Assembly: GCA_015063085.1 (NCBI GenBank)
Contig: SUTD01000001.1
Coordinates: forward strand, 62,001-126,000
Source: Methanocorpusculum parvum
Lineage (GTDB): Archaea; Halobacteriota; Methanomicrobia; Methanomicrobiales; Methanocorpusculaceae
Reading direction: 5' to 3'
Length of the DNA stretch: 64,000 nt
Below are positions 52,044 to 59,264 of the stretch, piece by piece; the first letter of the stretch is position 1, and each line of letters starts with the position of its first letter. The notes under the pieces are model-generated. The model was not told the DNA's origin. It did not search any database and worked only from the letters and a program-made list of their open reading frames with translations. Made by a program: the position numbers and the translations under genes.

Positions 52044-53221
52044 TGCAGACATTCTCCACCCCGCCCACTATCCAAGTATACGGGAAGAACCTCGAACTGC
52101 AGACAGAAATCTCAAGTGAAGTATACGAATACTTCCGGTATGAGAGGAACTTCAGAGTAAATGGAGCATTCACCCTCCACATCAACAAAAACCACCCGAA
52201 GGCACCTTACCTACTAGCACCGGATGCACTGGCAGTAGTGTACTACGACGGGAAAAAAGCACGGGCAGGAATCATCGAAACAGTAGAGTGCTCCATTTCT
52301 GAGAACGGTGCGGCAGGAGAGACACTTATAATCTCTGGAAGAGAAGGAGGCACATTGACAGAACGACTGGCAATTGCCGCCACCGGAATCAACACAGGTT
52401 ATGATGTCTGCAGCGGAGACGCCGAGTCATGCATGAGATACTTCGTCGACCGGAACTGCATCAATGCACTGGACTCCGCGGGAAAACCCGCTCCAAACAG
52501 GAAGATACCTCACCTGATCCTGGAACCCCAGGACGAGAACAGAGGAGAGCAGGTCGCATATTCTGCCAGATTTGAAACTGTAGCAGACATCCTGGAAACA
52601 CTCGGATATGCTGGAGGCATTGGCTGGGAGATTATCTTCGACCGCGCCAGCTCTGCATTTGTATTCTCTATCCTTCCAGGGGAAGACCACACACAAGGCA
52701 CATCATACCCAGTAATCCTCAAACCCGAATGGCACACGGTAGAATCACTGTCTTACATGGACGACAGAGTCAACTCGAAGACCATGGTCTACATAGGAGG
52801 AGATGGAGAAGCGGCAGAACGGACTGTCGCACAGTCATACTTAGGAACGGCAGAACCGAGTGGATTCGAGAGAAGAGAGTTCTTCGTCGACGCTTCAGAC
52901 TCGACAACTGCAGAAGAGATAGGAACCGTGGCCCTCTCCGAACTGCAGGCCCACGCCCCCTCCCTGACAATCTCCGCCGTGGCTGCATCATCCTCCCAGA
53001 GATACGTGTACCAGACCGACTATGACCTCGGAGACTGGGTAACTGTAGACTACACAGGCATTGCAACAATCGACATCCGCATCATCGGAATTGTCGATGA
53101 AGTTGTTGCCGGGCAAAGAGGCAGCATCCGGAAAATCACCTTGCACATGGGCACTGAACCGGCAGACATCCGGAGAATAGTCAAACAACACTCAAGAAAA
53201 ACGATAGAGGCACGCAAATGA
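52043..53221 (+). CDS. Gp37-like tail/baseplate protein (Tal position)
   Basis: A 392-aa protein resembling the siphovirus ReqiPepy6 Gp37-like family: RYERNFRVNGAFTLHINKNHP, then AGIIETVECSISENGAAGETLIISGREG, FETVADILETLGYAGGIGWEI, and the C-terminal YDLGDWVTVDYTGIATIDIRIIGI-VDE region. It occupies the place of the tail-tip (Tal) protein. I use the ATG at 52043, overlapping the Dit stop by one base. It has no lysin domain. Confidence 0.8.
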   Translation: MQTFSTPPTIQVYGKNLELQTEISSEVYEYFRYERNFRVNGAFTLHINKNHPKAPYLLAPDALAVVYYDGKKARAGIIETVECSISENGAAGETLIISGREGGTLTERLAIAATGINTGYDVCSGDAESCMRYFVDRNCINALDSAGKPAPNRKIPHLILEPQDENRGEQVAYSARFETVADILETLGYAGGIGWEIIFDRASSAFVFSILPGEDHTQGTSYPVILKPEWHTVESLSYMDDRVNSKTMVYIGGDGEAAERTVAQSYLGTAEPSGFERREFFVDASDSTTAEEIGTVALSELQAHAPSLTISAVAASSSQRYVYQTDYDLGDWVTVDYTGIATIDIRIIGIVDEVVAGQRGSIRKITLHMGTEPADIRRIVKQHSRKTIEARK

Positions 53222-55215
53222 CAATCAACACCGGATTCTTTTCCAACGGAAAGTACTACACGCAGAACGACTTCGCACCATTCATAGCCGATGCTGTATC
53301 AACAGGAGTTGTACACGGAGTCGACGATTCTCTCGCAGTCACTGCATACAACCCAGCGTCAATGGCAGTAAACGTAGGACTGGGAAGGGCATACATCGAC
53401 GGATACTTCATCTCGGTCACCGGAGAAAAAGCCATCCTCACCATCAACCCATCAGGAAGCGCCCCGCGTATCGACAGAGTAGTACTGCAGCTGAGCCGTG
53501 CAGCAGCACAGAAAATCACACTCTACGTGAAGCAAGGAGTCGAAGCAGCATCACCTGTTCCGCCAGCCCTCCAGAGAGACACAGACATCACAGAAATATC
53601 TCTGGCCCAAGTGAATGTAGGCGCAGGAGTCATCGCAATCAATGCACAAGACATCATCGACGAACGGTACAACGCAGACGCCTGTGGCAGAGCACACCCT
53701 GGATCGTCCCCATCGACAATCTATGCTACATGTACCACCGCCAGAGCAACAGCAGCAAAGACAACTACACTCCCCGACTTCGCACTTATAACCGGAGCAC
53801 TCGCGGTTCTCAGATTCCCGAACGGAAACTCTGCACCATCGCCGACACTCAACATCTCTGGAACAGGAGCGAGACCAATCACCGCACGCGGCGAACCACT
53901 CCCATCATGGGCGATTCGAAAAGAAGGAGTCTATGCCTTCAGCTACAACGGCACGTCCTGGGAATTTGTCGGCAGCTTGACCGAGAACAACCCGAACATG
54001 ACAGTGTACGGATTCATCGTCGATGAAACCAACAGCGACCCTTCGGCCTGCATCACCTACACCGGAGCGTCTGCAGGATTCTCCGCAGCGGATGCACAGG
54101 CAGTATTCAAGCAGAAAGTCAAGCACTGTGTCGTGAAAGGAGCGAAACGGCAGTTCTATGTGAATGAGGCCGATTGGTCGAAGAAGACAGATGGATCAGC
54201 ATCCGGAGTCGCAAACGGCACGTCGCTGTCGGGCAACTTCATGCTTGAATACCCGTCCTTCTGGTGGAGAGTCACCCCGCTCGGCACAGACATCCATCAC
54301 GTGGAATTCACATGGGATGACCCTGGAAGCAACACAGACTGGATTCCTTGCCACCTCTACGACGGCAGAATCGCAGAGTACATCTATGTCGGCGCCTTCA
54401 AAGGGTACAACGACAACGGCAAGCTCCGCAGCATCTACAGCACCTCACTCAAGCCGACAGTCAGCCTGACAAACGAAGCATTCCGGAACCTGGCACAGGC
54501 AACCGGGTCTGCAGAAGGACTCAGTGGTAAAGACAACACATACACCATCAGCCAACCGCTCCCGTACATCATGCGCACGCTGCTGAAGTACTGGGCATAT
54601 AAGACACTCGACCTGCAGACCAATGTTGCACGCGGCATCTGCAATGGAACATGGGACGATGGCGGAAGAGAAATTTGTGTTGGCATCAGTCTGACCGGAG
54701 GAAACACACAGGGAATTCCAGGAACTACAGGAACACGAGCTGCTGAAAAATCAGCAGTCGTAAATGGGGAGATTGACCCATACGGAGGCTACTGGGAATT
54801 CATGATTGACTTCGCATACCGCTTCCGCGAGATGGCATTCGCAATAGATGGGGCGGACCATCTCAACATCACCACGCTCACCACTGCAAACTGGGACACA
54901 ACTATTCCCACAGTATGGCGCAAAGTGTTCGGAGTCGGAACAGGAGCAGGATATATTCGCAGAATGCTCTGGGACAAGTTCTTCCCATTCGTCTCGCTCG
55001 ATGTCGCAGGAGGCAGTGCCACCACGCACTGGTCCGACTACACCTATCGAAACACAGCCGACACAGAGACATCAAAGACGCCGCGCTGTTGCTTGGCCGG
55101 CGCGGATTGGGATTATGGCTCGTATGCAGGTCCCGCGTGTCTGCATTTGAATTTTGCGGTGGGCAGTTCCGACTCGAGTATCGGCGCCCGGCTGCAATGC
55201 CACAGCCTGACGTAA
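53218..55215 (+). CDS. Receptor-binding tail protein; target of the diversity-generating retroelement
   Basis: A 665-aa protein. The first 150 residues are a baseplate-attachment module (TINTGFFSNGKYYTQNDF, GRAYIDGYFISVTG, PRIDRVVLQLSRAAAQKI). A linker of about 100 residues follows. From about residue 270 to the end comes a C-type lectin/formylglycine-enzyme-like fold with many aromatic residues (GGYWEFMIDFAYRF). Residues 621-660 are encoded by the variable repeat and end with the typical LNFAV-GS-SD-SSIGARL motif. 16 residues there differ from the template-encoded version. It most likely binds the host surface at the tail tip. Confidence 0.93.
   Translation: MTINTGFFSNGKYYTQNDFAPFIADAVSTGVVHGVDDSLAVTAYNPASMAVNVGLGRAYIDGYFISVTGEKAILTINPSGSAPRIDRVVLQLSRAAAQKITLYVKQGVEAASPVPPALQRDTDITEISLAQVNVGAGVIAINAQDIIDERYNADACGRAHPGSSPSTIYATCTTARATAAKTTTLPDFALITGALAVLRFPNGNSAPSPTLNISGTGARPITARGEPLPSWAIRKEGVYAFSYNGTSWEFVGSLTENNPNMTVYGFIVDETNSDPSACITYTGASAGFSAADAQAVFKQKVKHCVVKGAKRQFYVNEADWSKKTDGSASGVANGTSLSGNFMLEYPSFWWRVTPLGTDIHHVEFTWDDPGSNTDWIPCHLYDGRIAEYIYVGAFKGYNDNGKLRSIYSTSLKPTVSLTNEAFRNLAQATGSAEGLSGKDNTYTISQPLPYIMRTLLKYWAYKTLDLQTNVARGICNGTWDDGGREICVGISLTGGNTQGIPGTTGTRAAEKSAVVNGEIDPYGGYWEFMIDFAYRFREMAFAIDGADHLNITTLTTANWDTTIPTVWRKVFGVGTGAGYIRRMLWDKFFPFVSLDVAGGSATTHWSDYTYRNTADTETSKTPRCCLAGADWDYGSYAGPACLHLNFAVGSSDSSIGARLQCHSLT
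55078..55195 (+). repeat. DGR variable repeat (VR)
   Basis: 118 bp at the 3' end of the receptor-binding gene that align without gaps to the template at 55347-55464. There are 22 mismatches, each where the template has A: 16 are G, 5 T and 1 C in the VR. All C, G and T positions of the template are unchanged. 18 changes give 16 amino acid substitutions, mostly at AAY codons; four are silent. The block ends with the GC-rich initiation-type segment ATCGGCGCCCGGC (55180-55192). Confidence 0.96.
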
Positions 55216-55346
55216 GGCAGGCGCGGCATTGCACGGCTGAAAAGGAGGTGCAGACATGATTTAGTAAACACAGAACCCCGAACAGGGGCGGCAATGCTTT
55301 GCTCGTGTTTTTCGCGAGGAACGTGTGAGCTGAAAAAACATACATT
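55216..55346 (+). other. Spacer between VR and TR with a short hairpin
   Basis: A CCCC-GAACA-GGGG hairpin (55276-55288) lies 81 bp after the VR. An AAGGAGGTG site precedes a two-codon frame ATG ATT TAG (55257-55265), which is unlikely to be functional. Some DGRs need a stem-loop just past the VR for efficient homing; this hairpin is a candidate by position only. Confidence 0.5.
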
Positions 55347-55464
55347 ACACCACACTGTTGCTTAACCAGCACGAATTGGAATAATGGCTCGAATGCAGGT
55401 CCCACGTATCTGAATTTGAATAATGCGGTAGGCAATTCCAACTCGAATATCGGCGCCCGGCAAC
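55347..55464 (+). repeat. DGR template repeat (TR)
   Basis: The invariant copy, 269 bp downstream of the VR. It has about 35 adenines, many in AAT/AAC codons when read in the VR frame (N-W-N-N-G-S-N-A-G..., then L-N-L-N-N-A), which gives maximum amino acid range on A mutagenesis. The frame stays open past the TR to a TAG at 55556, but lacks a start because of a TGA upstream. It is transcribed toward the reverse transcriptase gene. Confidence 0.96.
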
Positions 55465-55568
55465 TAGGAATGAATGGCGTTTGTTGGACTGCCCCTTGCC
55501 CCTTGGCAAAAATCAGACTAGCGCTGAGCTGTGCAGAACAGCTCAGCATTACCTAGCAGGCAGATAGC
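55465..55568 (+). ncRNA. TR-RT spacer, probable part of the DGR template RNA
   Basis: Between the TR and the RT start. It contains a strong hairpin: GCTGAGCTG (55523-55531) pairs perfectly with CAGCTCAGC (55539-55547), loop TGCAGAA. In the Bordetella phage DGR the spacer after the TR folds and primes cDNA synthesis; a similar job is inferred here from position. A GCCCCTTGCCCCTTGG duplication lies just before it. Confidence 0.55.
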
Positions 55569-56702
55569 ATGGAAACCACAACAGCAGTACAGACAACATC
55601 GTTTTTCGGAAACTCATTAATCGGTGACATCGGCAAATGGTTTTCATTCTCGCTCGAAGATGTCGCATCATACGCAAATGCACTCATCGCATACGGAAAA
55701 GCGGCGAAGGGGAAAAAACACTACAAGCAGGTTGTCGCATTCGACACTGACCACGTCCGGAACCTGAAAGCCCTCGCAGCAGACTTCCTGAGCGGAGAAT
55801 ATCGTACCGGGAAGTATGAGCTGAAGACTATCAATGACTCTGGAAAGGAGAGAGAAATCGCAAAGACACTCGACTTCCGCGACCGCATTGCGCAGTGGAT
55901 GATAGGCAACTATCTCGTGCCGCAGCTCATCGCGAACTTCTTCTCTGAGCATTCGCATGCAGCCATTCCTGGCAAAGGAATCCACTCAGCACAGCAGGAA
56001 GCGCTTGGCTATATTGAGCAGTATGCTTGGTGCCTGAAGTGCGACGTCCGAAAGTATTTCCAGAGCATCAACCGATATGTCCTGAAACACATCTGTGACA
56101 GTATCTTTGAGTCCTGTCCGCTCTTGGGAATCATCGTTCGCAGGATCATCGACGATGCACCAGGAACAGGCGTGCCGATTGGAAATTTGTTGTCACAATT
56201 TCTCGCGAATGTCTTTCTGACACCGCTCGATAGATGGCTTGAGTCTATCGGTGCAGCATTTGTCAGGTACATGGATGACATCACTATCTTCGCCAAAACA
56301 AAGGAGGAGCTGCAAAGGATTCTCAGAGATTTGTCATGGTTCCTTGAGAGCCGTCTGTTTGTCAGACTGAAAGGGAATTGGCAGATTTTCAGAGTCGCGT
56401 CAAGGGGAGTTGATTTTGTCGGATATCGTATGTGGAAAGGACTTATCCTCCTTCGGAAGACCACGCTCGCAAAGCTCCGGCGTGCAAGTTTTGACATCCG
56501 GAAGCGCTTCGAGCAAAGAGGGTTTGTCACAGACTCAGAGAAGAGTTCGATATTCTCATACCTGGGTTGGCTTGTACACTGCAGCAGATGCGTGCGGGAT
56601 AAGCTGTTCAACACGTACTTCCAGGACATCATCTGGGCGGCAAACATCACTATCAAGAAGAAGTCACGTTTGCGAAAATTCTACGATTTACCACTACCAT
56701 GA
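55569..56702 (+). CDS. DGR reverse transcriptase
   Basis: A 377-aa RT. Motif A is LKCDVRKYFQSI with D159, motif 4 is VPIGNLLSQFLANVFL, where SQ (209-210) is the DGR-specific signature, motif C is YMDD at 234-237, and GVDFVGYRMWKG follows as the thumb-adjacent motif. The C-terminus is basic (KKKSRLRKF). It reverse-transcribes TR RNA with errors at A, and the cDNA replaces the VR. There is no maturase or integrase domain, so it is not a group II intron RT. The next gene overlaps its end by 4 bp. Confidence 0.96.
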   Translation: METTTAVQTTSFFGNSLIGDIGKWFSFSLEDVASYANALIAYGKAAKGKKHYKQVVAFDTDHVRNLKALAADFLSGEYRTGKYELKTINDSGKEREIAKTLDFRDRIAQWMIGNYLVPQLIANFFSEHSHAAIPGKGIHSAQQEALGYIEQYAWCLKCDVRKYFQSINRYVLKHICDSIFESCPLLGIIVRRIIDDAPGTGVPIGNLLSQFLANVFLTPLDRWLESIGAAFVRYMDDITIFAKTKEELQRILRDLSWFLESRLFVRLKGNWQIFRVASRGVDFVGYRMWKGLILLRKTTLAKLRRASFDIRKRFEQRGFVTDSEKSSIFSYLGWLVHCSRCVRDKLFNTYFQDIIWAANITIKKKSRLRKFYDLPLP

Positions 56703-56989
56703 CAGAAGAAGTCATTCACAGCCACAGCGTCGGTGAGATGCCGACGAACCCACTCATCGACGAGAAGTGGGTGCGATACATCACGAACATCCAACAGGAG
56801 GATGCTCCGGAAGGGATGGACGACGGACAGACACACTGGTCTTATGATATCGTTGCGACAATTCCCCTTGCAGAATATGTCCAGGGTATTCAGGGCGAGA
56901 TTGAACTTGCAGCAGCAAGAGCAGAGACTAATGCCTTCGAGACCACACTCTATCTGATTGCGGCAAGCAATGAGGAGGGAGCAGTATGA
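56699..56989 (+). CDS. Hypothetical protein downstream of the DGR RT
   Basis: A 96-aa acidic protein with MPTNPLIDEKWVRYITNIQQ and a helical C-terminus (GIQGEIELAAARAETNAFET). It is coupled to the RT by a 4-bp overlap. It is too acidic to look like the basic four-helix Avd accessory protein, and may instead be a tail-fibre-associated protein. No family recognised. Confidence 0.6.
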   Translation: MTEEVIHSHSVGEMPTNPLIDEKWVRYITNIQQEDAPEGMDDGQTHWSYDIVATIPLAEYVQGIQGEIELAAARAETNAFETTLYLIAASNEEGAV

Positions 56990-57138
56990 GCGGAGAAACA
57001 CCACTGAAGCCTGCCTGCTTTGAATCTCTGGCACAATCCTACGCCATGAGGATTGAAGCAGGAGACTTCGGACTAGACTCAGTCCCATCAATCCCTGTAA
57101 GCCTGAGACCAAGAGTAGAGTATCTGGTCAGTAACTGA
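56986..57138 (+). CDS. Small protein at the end of the late operon
   Basis: A 50-aa product (begins MSGETPLKPACFESLAQSYA), overlapping the previous gene by 4 bp and followed by T-rich terminators. No family recognised; similar tiny genes close the tail operon of other siphoviruses. Confidence 0.5.
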   Translation: MSGETPLKPACFESLAQSYAMRIEAGDFGLDSVPSIPVSLRPRVEYLVSN

Positions 57139-57413
57139 CCAGGAGCATTCTCTCTTTTTGTTGCGATTTTGAGACGCTCTTTTTTCGTGGCCATTGTCGC
57201 CCGGCTTTTCATGCAACCCGCGTGTTGCCCGCTGTTCGCCCCTCAGGTAGCCCTTCCTTGCCCTTTTGAGACTCGCCTAAACCACCAGGAAAGGTGAAAA
57301 AATCACATTTTTGTGACAACGTGCGGACCGTCGCATTCCAATTCGTACAAGGTCAGAATGCTTCGACGAAGCAGTCGCGAGGATTCGAAAAATAGAGGAA
57401 GATGTTGAGAGAT
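57139..57413. terminator. Convergent terminator region between late operon and integrase
   Basis: T-runs at about 57152-57159 and 57178-57184 directly follow the last rightward gene. The remainder, up to the integrase stop at 57414, contains no convincing gene. Confidence 0.5.
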
Positions 57414-58556
57414 TCATTCGAAATCCGGAATCAGAGGTTGTTCCGGAAGATTCTGTGGTACTACCGCCCGAGCTTTCAGCTCGGCGAGCTCCTGGCGAAG
57501 TGCAGCAAGGGCCTCGCGGTCCGCATCCTGGGCATCCCGCATCTTCCTAAGTTCGGACTCATAAGAGGACTTCACTTTGTAGTAATCCGGAGGCAAAGAC
57601 ACAGTGACATCCAGCTCGCACTTCAAGTATTCCTCTCGCTCCTCATCCAAAGAAGGACGATGATACGAGGAGGAAAGATACCCCGCATGCCCCACCCAGC
57701 TCTCAACATAATCTGGATGGGCAGAACGCTTCGCTTGAGTGATAAACCACTTCCGAGCAGAATGCACGTGCAGCATCCTCCTCCCAGTGCGGACATCCCG
57801 CTGACCATATCCAGCTGCATCAATCGCGGACCAGAAGAACCTGTTTTCATTCCGATAGTTCATCGGGAATATTTCACGGAGGTCGTGCCGGATATTGCAA
57901 TTCTGGCATTTTGCTAACCCCTTCGCAACCTCAACATCACGAACACGGAGGTATGCACGCAGTGCATCCGCAGCCTCCCGAGATACAAAAGTCCGCCGAG
58001 GCAGACCATTCTTTGTAGCAGCACCCCGCAGCTCAATGCGACAGGGAGTCTCGTCCAGGAACACATCAGACATCCACAAGCTCAGCACCTCGCCAATCCG
58101 TAAACCTCCAGACAGACAGAGCAGGAGCTCAGCACGATGTCGAGTGTCAAGGTGAGATAGCACAGCCTGCCATATTTCCCGAGTAGGGCATAGCTCTTGG
58201 ACAACTGCGACAGTCTTCTCCCGCTTCGACCGCTCGCGGAGTTTACGTTGTAGAGGAGGGAGCTGGAACTCACACGCATCCTGCAGGTAGCATTCGATGG
58301 ATGATAGGTACGACGCCCGGGACATAGGAGCCAAGGCATCAATATCCGGGTGGACATAGTACTGAGCAAGATCCCGAGCGACAGCAGCAGAATCACGACT
58401 CGAGAGATACTCGCGCATCCCGGCATCAATGTCTGTCACATCAGGCCCGAGATACAATCTAAGGTATTTAAGAATCCCGCTCTTCCGAATACGCCTCGTA
58501 GACTCCTTAGAATAAGTGGCAATATACTCGGACGGAAGCATTATCCAGGACAGCAT
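57414..58556 (-). CDS. int: Tyrosine recombinase (proviral integrase)
   Basis: A 380-aa protein from the ATG at 58556. The catalytic set is visible: R153 (GGLRIGEVLSL), H265-x2-R268 (HVHSARKWF), H290 (WVGHAGYLSS) and nucleophile Y298 (SSSYHRPSL). A SAM-like core-binding domain precedes it (about residues 30-110), and a coiled coil plus Pro-rich tail follows. The frame is open to a GTG at 58577, but the TATA box TATAAATA at 58578-58585 makes that start impossible for the transcript; a leaderless mRNA starting at or near 58556 fits the archaeal 24-bp spacing. Confidence 0.92.
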   Translation of the reverse strand: MLSWIMLPSEYIATYSKESTRRIRKSGILKYLRLYLGPDVTDIDAGMREYLSSRDSAAVARDLAQYYVHPDIDALAPMSRASYLSSIECYLQDACEFQLPPLQRKLRERSKREKTVAVVQELCPTREIWQAVLSHLDTRHRAELLLCLSGGLRIGEVLSLWMSDVFLDETPCRIELRGAATKNGLPRRTFVSREAADALRAYLRVRDVEVAKGLAKCQNCNIRHDLREIFPMNYRNENRFFWSAIDAAGYGQRDVRTGRRMLHVHSARKWFITQAKRSAHPDYVESWVGHAGYLSSSYHRPSLDEEREEYLKCELDVTVSLPPDYYKVKSSYESELRKMRDAQDADREALAALRQELAELKARAVVPQNLPEQPLIPDFE

Positions 58557-58577
58557 ACCTCTCATTTCACTTGCCAC

Positions 58578-58630
58578 TATTTATACCCCCTACCGCGCGG
58601 TGCGAAAGTGCCCCTTTTTGCGAAAGTGCC
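58578..58630 (-). promoter_or_regulatory. Right proviral operator/promoter (integrase)
   Basis: On the minus strand, two GCACTTTCGC copies (58620-58629 and 58602-58611, 18-bp period) are followed by ACCGCGCGGT and a TATA box TATAAATA (58585-58578). The layout and spacing are the same as at 27079-27129, in inverted orientation. Confidence 0.7.
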
Positions 58631-58673
58631 ATCGGGACAAATTGAGATATAGTTATCATACAGACCCTATATC

Positions 58674-58710
58674 TCTGAGTAAATCTCAGACTGAATACTT
58701 TTTTTTTTAA
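58674..58710 (+). terminator. Hairpin followed by T10 near the right boundary
   Basis: TCTGAG (58674-58679) pairs with CTCAGA (58685-58690), and a run of ten T begins at about 58700. It is oriented for rightward transcription, yet no rightward gene precedes it; it may insulate the provirus from the host or be an accident of the junction. Confidence 0.35.
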
Positions 58711-58731
58711 GATTGAGAATATTGCAGGATT

Positions 58732-59205
58732 TTATTGTGCGTCTTTCATTTCCGGAAGTCCTGCCGGAAGCCGGTAGCCTCCGGTGATTCTTTCCAGAAC
58801 CACGCACTCGCGAAATGCCTCGATTGGAATACTTGCCGCCGAGTCAAAATACTCCAGAACCAGTTCCCAGGGCATTAAGTATGCTTCATTCTTCTGTCCT
58901 CCGCGAAACTCTGCAGCGAGATATCCGCGCCGGCCTGTGTAGCTGATGAATCCTGAGATGTTATCAATCTGATGTACTCCGTCCTTGTCTTTATGGAAGT
59001 TGCTCGAAAAGGACAGACGCTTTCCTTTCAGCGATTTGCATTCGATTGCAAGATAATAGCCCGGCTCTTTTGAGTCAACGATGATATCCACATACTGGGT
59101 GTTAAACGTTGACTGCTTTAAGCGGTAGGCAAATCCGCGCTTCCGGTTTTCAGTAAAGAACCGGTTCATACACATCACCATTTCCCGCTCAAAGCTGTTA
59201 TTCAT
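58732..59205 (-). CDS. PDDEXK-type endonuclease (RecU/Hjc-like)
   Basis: A 157-aa protein. VDIIVDSKEPGYYLAIECKS holds the D...E-x-K core of the PD-(D/E)XK fold, followed by SFSSNFHKDKDGVHQIDNIS, as in RecU/penicillin-binding-factor-A-like resolvases; the opening FEREMVMCMNRFFTENRKRG fits helix 1. It may resolve Holliday junctions or cut other branched DNA. It lies next to the right end of the provirus and could be either host or viral; I favour host because it lacks the tight packing. Confidence 0.7.
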   Translation of the reverse strand: MNNSFEREMVMCMNRFFTENRKRGFAYRLKQSTFNTQYVDIIVDSKEPGYYLAIECKSLKGKRLSFSSNFHKDKDGVHQIDNISGFISYTGRRGYLAAEFRGGQKNEAYLMPWELVLEYFDSAASIPIEAFRECVVLERITGGYRLPAGLPEMKDAQ

Positions 59206-59264
59206 TGGATATATATTAGGCGGGAGAAAAGATGAAGGGAACGGTTTGAAAAAGGGGAAAATCC

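Larger units (their letters stand above)
27020..58650. mobile_element. Integrated head-tailed archaeal provirus, about 31.6 kb
   Basis: The ends are approximate. The block holds an integrase, recombination and replication genes, a terminase pair, portal, protease/scaffold, capsid, connectors, tail tube, chaperones, tape measure, Dit, baseplate and receptor-binding genes in canonical siphovirus order, with host genes on both sides. Outer limits are marked by paired operator/promoter sequences at 27079 and 58630. All structural frames are open and no IS or decay is evident, so the provirus may be functional. Its genes use packed ATGA overlaps and A/C-rich third positions unlike the host flanks. 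Confidence 0.95.

Noticed and set aside
55257-55265. AAGGAGGTG followed by ATG ATT TAG between VR and TR as a leader peptide
   Set aside because: Two codons are too few to support a peptide, and no coupled gene follows.
55328-55558. TR read as a coding gene
   Set aside because: The frame through the TR is open but a TGA lies just upstream and there is no start codon; the adenine-only differences explain it as a template.
55569-56702. Reverse transcriptase as a group II intron or retron
   Set aside because: No maturase or endonuclease domain, no intron ends and no msr/msd-like structure; SQ motif and the VR/TR pair fit a DGR.
58577-58578. GTG at 58577 as integrase start
   Set aside because: The TATA box sits directly next to it, so this codon would lie upstream of the predicted transcript start.
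26960-58684. Possible att direct repeat: ATCTCTGAATAA at the end of the CofE-like gene (26960-26971) and ATCTCTGAGTAA near 58670-58682
   Set aside because: Only 11 of 12 bases match and the word is short and AT-rich. Integrase att cores are usually longer and exact, so the junctions remain unset.
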